Shown here one piece after another: positions 1 through 7,889 of a stretch of 13,635 nucleotides of DNA; position 1 is the stretch's first letter, and every line of letters begins with the position of its first letter. The DNA is from CAZIHO01 sp964538875 (GTDB lineage Bacteria > Pseudomonadota > Gammaproteobacteria > Chromatiales > Chromatiaceae). The position numbers were made by a program, and so were the translations under genes. The DNA lies in assembly GCA_964538875.1 (NCBI GenBank), contig CAZIHO010000098.1, positions 1 to 13,635 of the forward strand, given 5' to 3'. The notes below the pieces were generated by a model. The model was not told the DNA's origin. It saw nothing but the letters and a program-made list of their open reading frames with translations, and ran no database searches.

Positions 1-1014
1 CACCACCGTGCCCGGCGGGTAAACCCCAATCCGGCGGATGAATTGGGCCACCAGCGCATGATCCACCTTGGCATTGAATTTAGTGTATATGACCGCAAGG
101 GCGGTCTTGGGCGCCATGGACTGGCTGGGATTCGGCGGATTGCACAGATTGTCATAAAGGTTGGCGATACTGACGATGCGGGTGAAGGTGGAAATCTCCC
201 GGCCTTTTAGCTGCCGGAGGTATCCGCTGCCATCCAAATGCTCATGATGATTTGCTATCACATCCAGGATGGATTCCGGCAAGGTTCGCACCCGCTCGGT
301 CAATTTCCGCCCCAGCAGGGTATGCCGCTGAAAAATATGCTCTTCGGCCTGGGTACGGGGTCCCGTTTTATTCACTATTTGAGACGGTAGCTCAATCTTG
401 CCCACATCATGCAATAGCGCCCCAATCGCCAACTGCCGCAGCTCATCGCCCCGCAGATCCAGGGCCGCACCCAACATCAGGCTCAGGATGGTGACATTGA
501 CCGAATGGTTATAAATACTGTGCGCGCCACCGCCGAGATTCACTAGATTGGTGAATAGATCGCCTTGGTGTTCAAAGTCCTGGACCAATTCCACAACGAT
601 GTCATCCATGTCGCGAATCGCATTAGCCGGATAGCTTTTTAGGTCCCGAACCAACTTGTTGGCCATGGCCGCCTTATTGCGGTATCTCTGTACCACTTCG
701 GCACGCCGCTGTCGGTATTGGCGGGCTTGGACCAAATGCTCATTCTTATCCTTCCACAAGGCATCGGCCGCATTGAGGTCGGGCGCCTCCTCCTCTTGGC
801 TCTGGTAATCGAATTGAACGTCGCACTGGTCGATGAGAACGGTGACTTCAGTCAAGCCCAGTTGCCGGATCGCGGCAATCTGCTGGTCAGACACGATCTT
901 GAACTTAGAAAACAGGAAGGGATGTTCACTCCAGGACAGTTGCAAATCCACGTACAGGCCCTTGGTGAGCCGCTCGACGGGAATTTTCTGCTTGGTCTGC
1001 TGGGTTCTGGACAC
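1..1014 (-). CDS. HD-GYP domain protein with N-terminal DUF3391 (C-terminus cut by window edge)
   Basis: The minus-strand frame is open from a GTG at 1014-1012 to the window edge, giving 338 codons. Residues ~8-135 resemble DUF3391, the N-terminal partner of many proteobacterial HD-GYP proteins. Residues ~140-338 are the HD-GYP domain: YNHSVNV at ~168-174, HDVGK with H202/D203, NHHE with H256/H257, then DGSGYL at 261-266, and the family's usual end, IGVYPPGT. Known members hydrolyse cyclic di-GMP, some cGAMP, in the cytoplasm. Two motifs deviate: GYP reads GYL, and the usual ADxYDAL reads ANLYDNL (285-290). Activity is therefore not assured; a binding or degenerate role is possible. GTG is the only sensible start, because an in-frame TGA lies four codons upstream and a GAGG sits 7 nt before it. 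A nearby ATG is in another frame. The family is usually ~400 residues, so perhaps 50-80 are missing. Confidence 0.9.
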   Translation of the reverse strand, partial: MSRTQQTKQKIPVERLTKGLYVDLQLSWSEHPFLFSKFKIVSDQQIAAIRQLGLTEVTVLIDQCDVQFDYQSQEEEAPDLNAADALWKDKNEHLVQARQYRQRRAEVVQRYRNKAAMANKLVRDLKSYPANAIRDMDDIVVELVQDFEHQGDLFTNLVNLGGGAHSIYNHSVNVTILSLMLGAALDLRGDELRQLAIGALLHDVGKIELPSQIVNKTGPRTQAEEHIFQRHTLLGRKLTERVRTLPESILDVIANHHEHLDGSGYLRQLKGREISTFTRIVSIANLYDNLCNPPNPSQSMAPKTALAVIYTKFNAKVDHALVAQFIRRIGVYPPGTVV

Positions 1015-1046
1015 GGCCTGGCCTCATGGAAAGAACTAACCGGCTG

Positions 1047-1066
1047 ACGAACGCTGCAGCGTTCGT
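1047..1066. repeat. Perfect 20-bp palindrome upstream of HD-GYP gene
   Basis: ACGAACGCTGCAGCGTTCGT equals its own reverse complement across all 20 bases. It lies 32 bp upstream of the HD-GYP start codon. As DNA it would suit a dimeric regulator. As RNA in the HD-GYP leader it would fold into an 8-bp stem with a TGCA loop. No T-run follows on either strand, so it does not look like an intrinsic terminator. The spacing GAAC-N8-GTTC does not match the LexA patterns I know. The regulator is unknown. Confidence 0.6.
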
Positions 1067-1178
1067 TGGAACCCGCATCCCACCGGCACCCCCTGACCTC
1101 AGCGCGGCGGCGCCAGCTATGGGTCGCTAGGCCGGTGCTTGTACTGATCCGCCTTCGGGCAGTAGCGGCCGGACTCGA

Positions 1179-1206
1179 TTGAAATTGAGACCCCGTTCGC
1201 TACCAT
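1179..1206 (+). promoter_or_regulatory. Candidate sigma70-type promoter for histidinol-phosphatase
   Basis: A -35-like TTGAAA (1179-1184, 5 of 6 consensus bases) and a -10-like TACCAT (1201-1206, 4 of 6) are separated by 16 bp. Transcription would begin near 1213. That leaves a leader of about 45 nt before the ATG at 1258 and makes the ATG at 1213 an unlikely start. Confidence 0.4.
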
Positions 1207-1257
1207 GGCCCCATGCGCCCGGCCGCCGGCTACACAAAACCCAGGAACTGCCACGCC

Positions 1258-2097
1258 ATGGATTTCAATCTGCACACCCATACCCATTTTTCCGACGGCG
1301 GCGCGGCGCCGGAGGACTACCTTACCGAAGCGCTGCGCCTGGGTTTCCGGAGCCTCGGATTTTCCGATCATGGCCCCCTTCCGTTCCACACGCCCTTTTC
1401 CTTGCCGGAACATCGCTGGCCCGGCTACCTGGCCGAGATCCAGGCCTTGCAGCAGCGCTACCGGAATCGCCTGGATATTTGGCTGGGCCTAGAAGTGGAT
1501 TTCATCCCAGGCGCCGGCGCCTCCCCGGCCGAGCTTCAGCGTGCCCTAGCCCTGGACTACCGCATCGGCTCCGTGCATCTGGTGGCCAACCCGGACCGGC
1601 GGGGTCTCTGGTTCATCGACGGCCCCAACCCGGCAACCTTTGACGAAGGGCTGCGCGAGCGATTTGACGGTGACATCCAGGCCGGCGTCGGTGCCTATTA
1701 TGGACAGATCCAGGCCATGGTCCGGGAGCAGCCGCCGGACGTGGTGGGACATTTGGATAAGATCAAGATGCACGGGGCGGGCCGCCATTTTTCCGAGGAC
1801 GAACCCTGGTACCGGGCGCTGGTGGAGGACACCTTGGCGGCGATCCAGGCAGCGGGCCTCATCGTCGAGGTCAACACCCGGGGCATCTACCAACGGCGCT
1901 GCCCTACCCCCTTTCCAGGTCCCTGGGTGCTGGAGCGGATCCTGGCCCTGGGTGTCCCGGTGACCGTTAGCTCCGATGCCCACCGGCCCGCCGAACTGGG
2001 GCTGTGCCTGGAGGAAACCGTCACCTTGTTGAAGGAACTGGGTTTTAGGGAGCAAATGACCCTCACCCGGTTGGGATGGGCGCCGGTGGACCTCTAG
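1258..2097 (+). CDS. Histidinol-phosphatase, PHP family (HisJ/HisK type)
   Basis: This 279-residue PHP-fold metal phosphatase resembles monofunctional histidinol-phosphatases, which convert L-histidinol phosphate to L-histidinol in histidine synthesis. Visible metal-site motifs, in order: HTHTHFSDG (H6, H8), GFSDHGP (D37, H38), GLEVDF (E79), GSVHLV (H107), VGHLDKIK (H165), VEVNTRG, and SSDAH (D240, H242). All metal ligands expected of the family appear present. I chose the ATG at 1258 because the first PHP motif begins at residue 5 and an AGGA lies 11 nt upstream; an in-frame ATG at 1213 would add 15 poorly conserved-looking residues. No other his gene is nearby, and the flanking genes run in the opposite direction, so it is probably a single-gene unit. 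Many gammaproteobacteria use HisB for this step, so a related PHP phosphoesterase role is an alternative. Confidence 0.87.
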   Translation: MDFNLHTHTHFSDGGAAPEDYLTEALRLGFRSLGFSDHGPLPFHTPFSLPEHRWPGYLAEIQALQQRYRNRLDIWLGLEVDFIPGAGASPAELQRALALDYRIGSVHLVANPDRRGLWFIDGPNPATFDEGLRERFDGDIQAGVGAYYGQIQAMVREQPPDVVGHLDKIKMHGAGRHFSEDEPWYRALVEDTLAAIQAAGLIVEVNTRGIYQRRCPTPFPGPWVLERILALGVPVTVSSDAHRPAELGLCLEETVTLLKELGFREQMTLTRLGWAPVDL

Positions 2098-4430
2098 CCT
2101 ACCCGCCGTCTCGCATCCGCCCCGCACCATCGTGCCAATATGGCCCACAGCCGGTCCGGGTGCATGGGCTTGGTGATGCAATCATCCATGCCTTGGGCCA
2201 GAAAATAATCCAGCTCTTTCTGGTCCGCGTAGGCGGTCAGCGCAATCACCGGCGTGCGGGGTCCTTGGTTTCGGAGTTGCCTAAGCCGCCGCGTGGTTTC
2301 CAGACCATCCATCTCCGGCATTTGGATATCCATGAGCACCAGATTAACCGGCTGCCGCGTCAGGATTTCCAGGGCGGCAGCACCACTATCAACCACCAGG
2401 GCTTGGACACCCATTTGGGCCAGGAGGGTCTGAGCGTAAATGCGGCCCAATACCGCATCATCCACCACCAGGACCTTGCACCCGGCAACGAAAGCCATGT
2501 CGCCAACCGTTCGCACCCCCGCCGTTCCTGGCCCAGCGGTGGCCTCCGTGCCAGAAATGACTCTCCCTCGCTCCAGCAACCGGCTCAGAATTTCCAGCCA
2601 TTGGTCTTGCCCGGAGCACTTGGCCAGCGTTACCGCCGGCCCCCAAGGCAATTCCCGGATCCAGGGCGGAAACTCCAGCATATTGCCCAATACCAGCAGG
2701 GGTGGGGTCTGGTCCGGAGCCAAGCCTTGCAACAGTTTCAGGATGGACTGCTGGTCATCCGCCGCCACCAGGCTCAGGACCAGCAAATCCACCCCCTGAT
2801 GCCCGCCATTGGGCCTGGCCCCCAAGGCTTCCCCTTGCTGAATCGCCACCTCAAAGCCCAGGCTCACCAGATTGGCGACCAGCGCCCGCCGCGCCAACAC
2901 CGACGGCTCGAACAAATGCAGCCGATGGCCAACCAGGGATGGCCGATCCCATTCAAGACTTCTTTGAGTGCACTGGGGACGCAGGGGTAGCTCGAACCAA
3001 AATAGGGCTCCCTGCCCCACTTGACTGGAACATCCCAATTGCCCGCCCATCCGTTCCACCCATTGCTTGGCAATCGCCAATCCTAAGCCGCTGCCCCCAT
3101 AGCGCCGCCTGGCGTTGGAGTCCGCCTGCACAACAGGTTGGAACAGCCGCTCCCGCTCGGCATCGCCGATGCCGATGCCGGTATCCTGGACTTCAAACCG
3201 CAATCCGGGCACGCCGGGTTGGTTGAGGGGCTCCACCCACAGATACACGCCGCCCAGGTGGGTGAACTTGACCGCGTTACCCATTAGGTTGACCAACACC
3301 TGGCGGATACGATTCCCATCACCGATGAATCGCCTGGGCGTCCCTGGCGAGATGCCCCCCACCAATTCCAGACCCTTGGCATAGGCCACTGGCATTTGGC
3401 TGAGATTGCAGAAATCGACCAGTTCCCGCAGGTCGAACTCCCGCTGTTCCAGGGCGATTTCCCCGGACTCGATCCGGGAAAAATCCAGCATCCCGTCCAG
3501 CATCTCGCGCAGTTTTTCCGCCGACTGGCCGATCGCCGCCACATAGTCCCGCTGCTTGGCATCCAAGCCGGTTTGCTTGAGCAAACCCGCGTAGCCGAGC
3601 AGATTGTGGATGGGCGCCCGGATCTCGTGGCTCATGTTGGCCAGGAATAGCGCCTTGGCGCGGCTGGCGGATTCGGCCCGTTCCTTGGCCGCCCCCCATT
3701 GCGCTGTTTGGTCCAACGCCGCTACGTCTAATCCCCCGGCGCGGGCGCGAAATTGATCGTTCCTTTGGCGCAGGCCGGCGTGCATGATGGCCAGGCGGGC
3801 CTCCAGACCATCGAACTCGTCACCGCCGGCCGGCGGCCCCATACTCTGGGTAGATGGAACCTCCGCCGCTAGCTCCTGGGTGACGATGCTTTCGACTGAG
3901 CGGCTGAGTCGCGCCACCCGCCGCCGCAGCGTGCGGCCTAACATCCAGCGCAGAACCAGCAGGGTCCCAACGAAACTGGCGCTCAAATATACCCAGATAT
4001 TTTGCTCCCATTCCCCGGCCAGCACTGGCCGCCCGTCCCTGGCTAGCAGCAACCGGACCTGGCCCATGGCCGCCGCTGGCGCAGAGTCCGTCGCCGGAGC
4101 CATGACCAAGCCAATGCACTCGCGGCTGCCGTACTGGCTGCCACTCCAATAGCCCGCCACCTTGGCGCCATTCCGGAACACTTCAATCTGCCGAATTTCC
4201 GCCGTTCCCTTGCCAATATCCCCCAATAGGGATTCCAAGCGCCCATAGTCCGCTGCCACCAGGGGCTCCATGACGAGCGCGGCGATGAGGTTAAGGAGGG
4301 CCTCTCCGTGCCTATCCGCTTGGCTATCCAATAGCCGCTGGTCTTCTTGCAGGATCAAGCGCCCGGTCAACACCCATAGCAGCAGGAGGGTGGATACCAG
4401 GGCGGCGGAAATCTTGGCGCCAACGCTCAT
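2094..4430 (-). CDS. BarA-like hybrid sensor histidine kinase with pseudo-receiver and receiver
   Basis: This 778-residue inner-membrane sensor kinase has TM1 at ~7-27, a periplasmic sensor of ~117 residues, TM2 at ~145-164, a HAMP-like linker, and HisKA with the box MSHEIRAP (phospho-acceptor H268). The HATPase_c domain shows an N box around NLMGNAVKF, DTGIGIG and GGSGLGLAIA. A middle receiver-like region (~504-616) is followed by a C-terminal receiver (~652-770) with paired DD, LVLMDIQMPEMDG (D701), LTAYA and TKPM. The order resembles BarA/GacS, but no Hpt domain follows, so a separate Hpt protein would be needed to reach a regulator. The middle domain carries Ser where the phospho-Asp belongs (residue 553). 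The start is uncertain: ATG 4430 places TM1 properly but lacks a clear Shine-Dalgarno, and an upstream in-frame ATG at 4562 would add 44 residues. Its stop shares CTAG with the convergent phosphatase. Confidence 0.88.
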   Translation of the reverse strand: MSVGAKISAALVSTLLLLWVLTGRLILQEDQRLLDSQADRHGEALLNLIAALVMEPLVAADYGRLESLLGDIGKGTAEIRQIEVFRNGAKVAGYWSGSQYGSRECIGLVMAPATDSAPAAAMGQVRLLLARDGRPVLAGEWEQNIWVYLSASFVGTLLVLRWMLGRTLRRRVARLSRSVESIVTQELAAEVPSTQSMGPPAGGDEFDGLEARLAIMHAGLRQRNDQFRARAGGLDVAALDQTAQWGAAKERAESASRAKALFLANMSHEIRAPIHNLLGYAGLLKQTGLDAKQRDYVAAIGQSAEKLREMLDGMLDFSRIESGEIALEQREFDLRELVDFCNLSQMPVAYAKGLELVGGISPGTPRRFIGDGNRIRQVLVNLMGNAVKFTHLGGVYLWVEPLNQPGVPGLRFEVQDTGIGIGDAERERLFQPVVQADSNARRRYGGSGLGLAIAKQWVERMGGQLGCSSQVGQGALFWFELPLRPQCTQRSLEWDRPSLVGHRLHLFEPSVLARRALVANLVSLGFEVAIQQGEALGARPNGGHQGVDLLVLSLVAADDQQSILKLLQGLAPDQTPPLLVLGNMLEFPPWIRELPWGPAVTLAKCSGQDQWLEILSRLLERGRVISGTEATAGPGTAGVRTVGDMAFVAGCKVLVVDDAVLGRIYAQTLLAQMGVQALVVDSGAAALEILTRQPVNLVLMDIQMPEMDGLETTRRLRQLRNQGPRTPVIALTAYADQKELDYFLAQGMDDCITKPMHPDRLWAILARWCGADARRRVG

Positions 4431-4579
4431 GGCCGGGGCCAGCCGGCCAGACCGGCCCCCATGGTCCCTGTGATACCCATCCCCAAACTCACCCGTGTGG
4501 CTCTCACCACGGCGTCCTTTTTTGACTATGGCGGCCCAGTCCTTGATCCAACCACCACCCATGAATCAAGTAGAGTAGC

Positions 4580-4620
4580 AACCTATCGATCTGTAAGAAC
4601 TTTTCAACGATTTTTGTCAA
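4580..4620 (-). promoter_or_regulatory. Candidate promoter of the hybrid kinase gene
   Basis: This is an AT-rich stretch in an otherwise GC-rich spacer. On the minus strand it contains TTGACA (4620-4615), a perfect -35 hexamer but with only a poor -10 at suitable spacing. It also contains TTGAAA (4607-4602) followed after 16 bp by TAGGTT (4585-4580, 3 of 6). Transcription from the second pair would start close to 4573. The kinase would then have a leader of about 140 nt before ATG 4430, or about 10 nt before ATG 4562. Confidence 0.35.
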
Positions 4621-4726
4621 TCTTACGTTGTTTCCTGACTCTTCAGCCGGGTGGGGCCAGGGCTTGCCGCCGGTGGCGGACATGGCAGTGTCCTTGACCG
4701 CTGAAGGACCACTCGGGCGCGGCGGG

Positions 4727-4749
4727 AAAAGGACCCCGGAGCAGGGTCC
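4727..4749 (-). terminator. Candidate intrinsic terminator after the RND pump gene
   Basis: Read on the minus strand, GGACCC (4749-4744), a 7-nt loop and GGGTCC (4736-4731) form a 6-bp GC-rich hairpin. TTTT (4730-4727) follows at once. It lies 20 bp downstream of the pump's stop codon. The T-run is short, so termination may be partial, with read-through into the kinase gene. Confidence 0.5.
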
Positions 4750-4768
4750 GCGGCGGCGGATCGAGTAT

Positions 4769-7700
4769 TCAAACACCCTGCGCGCTGGCGCCGGCGGCTA
4801 CCCGCCCCACCAGACGTTCCAAATAGAGGTAAATCACCGGCGTCAGATACAGGGTCAGAAACTGGGACAGGACCAGGCCACCCACCACCGCCAGACCCAG
4901 GGGTTGGCGAACTTCCGCGCCGGCGCCGATGCCCAGGGCAATGGGCAGCGTGCCCGCCAGGGCCGCCATGGTGGTCATCATGATGGGGCGAAAGCGGATC
5001 AGGCAGGCCTGGTAGATGGCCTGCTCGGCATCCTCACCCAGGGTGCGTCGCCGCTCCAACGCGAAGTCGATCATCATGATGGCGTTTTTCTTGACGATAC
5101 CTATCAGCATGATGATGCCCACGAAGGCATACAGACTCAGATCCACCTTGAACCAAAGCAGGGCCAGGAGCGCGCCGAGGCCCGCCGCCGGCAGGCCCGA
5201 GAGAATCGTGAGGGGATGGATGAAACTTTCGTACAGAATGCCCAATACCAGGTACACCACCAGCACCGCCATCAGCAGCAGCAATCCCTGGCCCTGGAGG
5301 GAGGCCTGAAACGCCTGGGCGGTTCCTTGCAGGCTGGTGGATAGGGTCGGCGGCGGTCGCAGTTCCCGTTCCACCGCCCGCAACCGGTCCAGGGCGGTGC
5401 CCAGGGAGGTGCCGGGGGCTAGGTTGAAGGACAGGGTGACGGACGGCAGTTGCCCCTGATGGTTGACGGTCAGGGATTGGAGTCCCGGCTCCCTGGTGGC
5501 GACGGCGTCCAATCGCACCAGGTTGCCGGTGGCTGCCCGCACTGACAGGCGTTCCAAGGCGGCGGGATCCTCCAGATAGCGGGGATTCGCCTCCAGAATC
5601 ACTTGATACTGGTTGGCGGAGGTATAGATGGTGGACACCTGGCGACTGGCGAAGGCGGCACCCAGCGCGTCCTCGATCTGGCCGGCGGTCAGGCTTAGGG
5701 CGGCGGCCCGGTCCCGGTCCAGGTGGATTTGCATGATGGGGCTGTTCAGATTGAGGTCCGAGGTCACGTCCAAAAAGCCCGGTTCCTTGGCCAGGCGCTC
5801 CTGAAAAATGCCCGCCCAGTCATAGAGGGAGTCCAGGTCCGTATCCTTGAGACTGTATTGGTATTGGGCCTTGGTCAGCATGCCGCCGATCCGGATCGGC
5901 GGCGGATTCTGGGGGAAGGTCTTTAGTCCCACCACCCCAGCTAATTTCGGCCGCAACGACTGAATCACCTGATCGGCGGATAACTCCCGCTCACTCCGGG
6001 GCTTGAGGGCGATGAACACCAGACCCAGATTGCCGGTGACCCGGGGACCGCCGACTCCCACCGTGGACATGTGGCCCGCCACGTTGGGATCCTGGAGAAC
6101 GATATCCATCACCTGGCGCTGGTGTTCCACCATGGACGCGAAGGAAGCATCCGGCGCGCCCTCGGTGAAAATGAACAACTGGCCCAGATCTTGGTTGGGC
6201 AGAAATTCCTTGGGAATCTGGACGTACAAATAGGCTGAGCTGACCAGGGTGCCCAGGAACCCCAGCATCACCAGACGCCGATGGGCCAGAGACCAGCGCA
6301 AGCCCCCCTCGTAACCCCGCAGCAGGGCATCGAAAAAGCGTTCCGCCAGCCGATAGGCGGCGCCATGCCCAGTTTTGGGCGTCGGGCGCACGAAGCGGCT
6401 ACCCAACATGGGCGTCAACGTCAGGGACACCAACCCGGAAATCACGATGGCGACGCAGATGGTCACCGCCAATTCGTGCAACAGGCGCCCCACAATACCG
6501 CCCATGAACAACACCGGAATAAAGACCGCCGCCAGGGACAGGGTCATGGAGATGATGGTGAACCCGATTTCCCGGGCACCCTTGACCGCCGCGTCATAGG
6601 GCGTTTCCCCTAGTTCCATGTGGCGGACGATGTTTTCCAACATCACGATGGCGTCATCCACAACGAACCCTACTGATAAGGTCAAGGCCAGCAGGGATAG
6701 ATTGTTGAGGCTATAACCCAACAGATACATGACGCCGAAGGTGCCCATCACCGACAGCGGCAAGGCCAGGCTGGGCACCAGGGTCACGGACGGGTTGCGC
6801 AAAAACAGGAAAATGACCAGCACCACCAGGATCCCGGCCAGGGCCAGGGTGAATTGCACGTCATGGATGGAGTCCCGGATGGTCACCGAGCGGTCGTACA
6901 GAATCTCCAGCTTGATCGCCGGCGGCAACTGCTCCTGGAACGCCGGCAATATTTTCTTGATAGCATCCACGGTTTCAATCGTGTTGGTACCCGGTTGGCG
7001 TTGCACCGCCAGAATCAGGCCCCGAGTCCCGTTGAACCAACCCGCGACCCGATTGTTTTCCACGCTGTCCAGCACCCGCGCCACTTCCTCCAAACGCACC
7101 GGCACCCCGTCGCGCCAGGCCACCACCAGAGGCCGGAACGCCGCCGCGTTGGTGAGTTGACCGTCCACCTTGATGGTGAGCGCTTGGCGGCTCCCATCCA
7201 GGACGCCGGTGGGCAGATTCACGTTGCCCTGGACCAGGGCCTGCTGCAGTTCATCGATGCCGATACCCCTGGCGGCCAGGGCGTCCAGATCCGCCTGCAC
7301 CCGCACTGCGAATTTCTGGGGACCGAACACCGACACCTGGGCCACGCCGGAAATGGTGGAAATCCGCTGGGCCAGCAGGGTTTCACCGAATTCGTTGACC
7401 TTCGACAGGGGCAGGGACGCGGACGTCAAGGCCAGGTAAAAAATCGGAAAATCCGCTGGATTGACCTTGCGGAAGGTGGGCGGGTTCGGCAACTCCCGGG
7501 GCAGCCGGCGGGCGGCAATGGTAAGGGCCGATTGGACATCCTGGGCGGCGGCGTCGATGTCCCGGTCTAAGGCGAATTGCAGGGTGATCTGAGTACTGCC
7601 GAGCGCGGAACTGGAACTCATGGAATCCAGCCCGGCGATGGTGGAAAGTTGCGCTTCCAGGGGCGTGGCCACCGCCGACGCCATGGTCTCGGGACTGGCT

Positions 7701-7858
7701 CCCGGAAGGCTGGCACTCACCGAGAGGGTGGGGAAATCCACGTTGGGCAGCTCGCTGACCGGCAACGCCCGATAGCCCATGAAGCCGAACACCAATAATG
7801 CGGCCATGACCAGCGTGGTCATCACCGGACGGCGGATGGACAGCTCGGAAAGTTGCAT
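4769..7858 (-). CDS. RND multidrug efflux pump, inner-membrane subunit (HAE1 family, MdtB/MdtC-like)
   Basis: This 1029-residue protein is full length for the AcrB/MdtBC family. These proton-driven trimers export drugs, detergents or other amphiphiles through a fusion protein and an outer-membrane channel. TM1 is at ~13-30, followed by the usual periplasmic start VSELPNVDFP. The proton-relay Asp pair is in VGFVVDDAIVMLENI (D401/D402), and the partner Lys in GIVKKNAIMMIDFAL (K923/K924). GAEVRQPLGLAVVGGL and the closing TPVIYLYLE helix are typical. The sequence resembles MdtB/MdtC/MuxB more than AcrB. In those systems two different RND subunits usually form a heterotrimer, whereas only one is present here. 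The fusion protein gene lies upstream on the same strand, but 280 bp away, so this gene may also have its own promoter. The Shine-Dalgarno is weak (TGGAA, more than 10 nt from ATG). Substrates cannot be read from the sequence. Confidence 0.93.
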   Translation of the reverse strand: MQLSELSIRRPVMTTLVMAALLVFGFMGYRALPVSELPNVDFPTLSVSASLPGASPETMASAVATPLEAQLSTIAGLDSMSSSSALGSTQITLQFALDRDIDAAAQDVQSALTIAARRLPRELPNPPTFRKVNPADFPIFYLALTSASLPLSKVNEFGETLLAQRISTISGVAQVSVFGPQKFAVRVQADLDALAARGIGIDELQQALVQGNVNLPTGVLDGSRQALTIKVDGQLTNAAAFRPLVVAWRDGVPVRLEEVARVLDSVENNRVAGWFNGTRGLILAVQRQPGTNTIETVDAIKKILPAFQEQLPPAIKLEILYDRSVTIRDSIHDVQFTLALAGILVVLVIFLFLRNPSVTLVPSLALPLSVMGTFGVMYLLGYSLNNLSLLALTLSVGFVVDDAIVMLENIVRHMELGETPYDAAVKGAREIGFTIISMTLSLAAVFIPVLFMGGIVGRLLHELAVTICVAIVISGLVSLTLTPMLGSRFVRPTPKTGHGAAYRLAERFFDALLRGYEGGLRWSLAHRRLVMLGFLGTLVSSAYLYVQIPKEFLPNQDLGQLFIFTEGAPDASFASMVEHQRQVMDIVLQDPNVAGHMSTVGVGGPRVTGNLGLVFIALKPRSERELSADQVIQSLRPKLAGVVGLKTFPQNPPPIRIGGMLTKAQYQYSLKDTDLDSLYDWAGIFQERLAKEPGFLDVTSDLNLNSPIMQIHLDRDRAAALSLTAGQIEDALGAAFASRQVSTIYTSANQYQVILEANPRYLEDPAALERLSVRAATGNLVRLDAVATREPGLQSLTVNHQGQLPSVTLSFNLAPGTSLGTALDRLRAVERELRPPPTLSTSLQGTAQAFQASLQGQGLLLLMAVLVVYLVLGILYESFIHPLTILSGLPAAGLGALLALLWFKVDLSLYAFVGIIMLIGIVKKNAIMMIDFALERRRTLGEDAEQAIYQACLIRFRPIMMTTMAALAGTLPIALGIGAGAEVRQPLGLAVVGGLVLSQFLTLYLTPVIYLYLERLVGRVAAGASAQGV

Positions 7859-7889
7859 GATCGAACGATTCCAGACCTTGTCTATGCTA

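Larger units (their letters stand above)
1015..1257. other. Divergent intergenic region, HD-GYP / histidinol-phosphatase
   Basis: This 243-bp spacer separates two divergently transcribed genes. It holds a perfect 20-bp palindrome near the HD-GYP start and a candidate promoter facing the phosphatase. I found no credible ORF in it: the plus-strand ATGs at 1205 and 1213 have no ribosome-binding site, and 1213 is in frame with the phosphatase but upstream of its conserved N-terminus. No promoter for the HD-GYP gene stood out. Confidence 0.6.

Noticed and set aside
1117..1413. Minus-strand ORF of 98 codons overlapping the phosphatase start
   Set aside because: It lies mostly over the conserved PHP motifs on the opposite strand, has no recognisable domain, and would collide with the divergent promoter region.
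2076..2990. Long plus-strand ORF (304 codons) opposite the kinase
   Set aside because: It is antisense to the intact receiver and pseudo-receiver. Its composition, rich in Gln, His and Pro, is typical of the shadow of a GC-rich gene.
4628..5344. Plus-strand ORF of 238 codons over the end of the pump gene
   Set aside because: It is antisense to conserved C-terminal RND helices, is Gln/His/Gly-rich and low in complexity, and has no domain.
6854..7570. Plus-strand ORF of 238 codons opposite the RND gene
   Set aside because: It is the shadow of conserved RND periplasmic and membrane segments, with no ribosome-binding site or recognisable motif.
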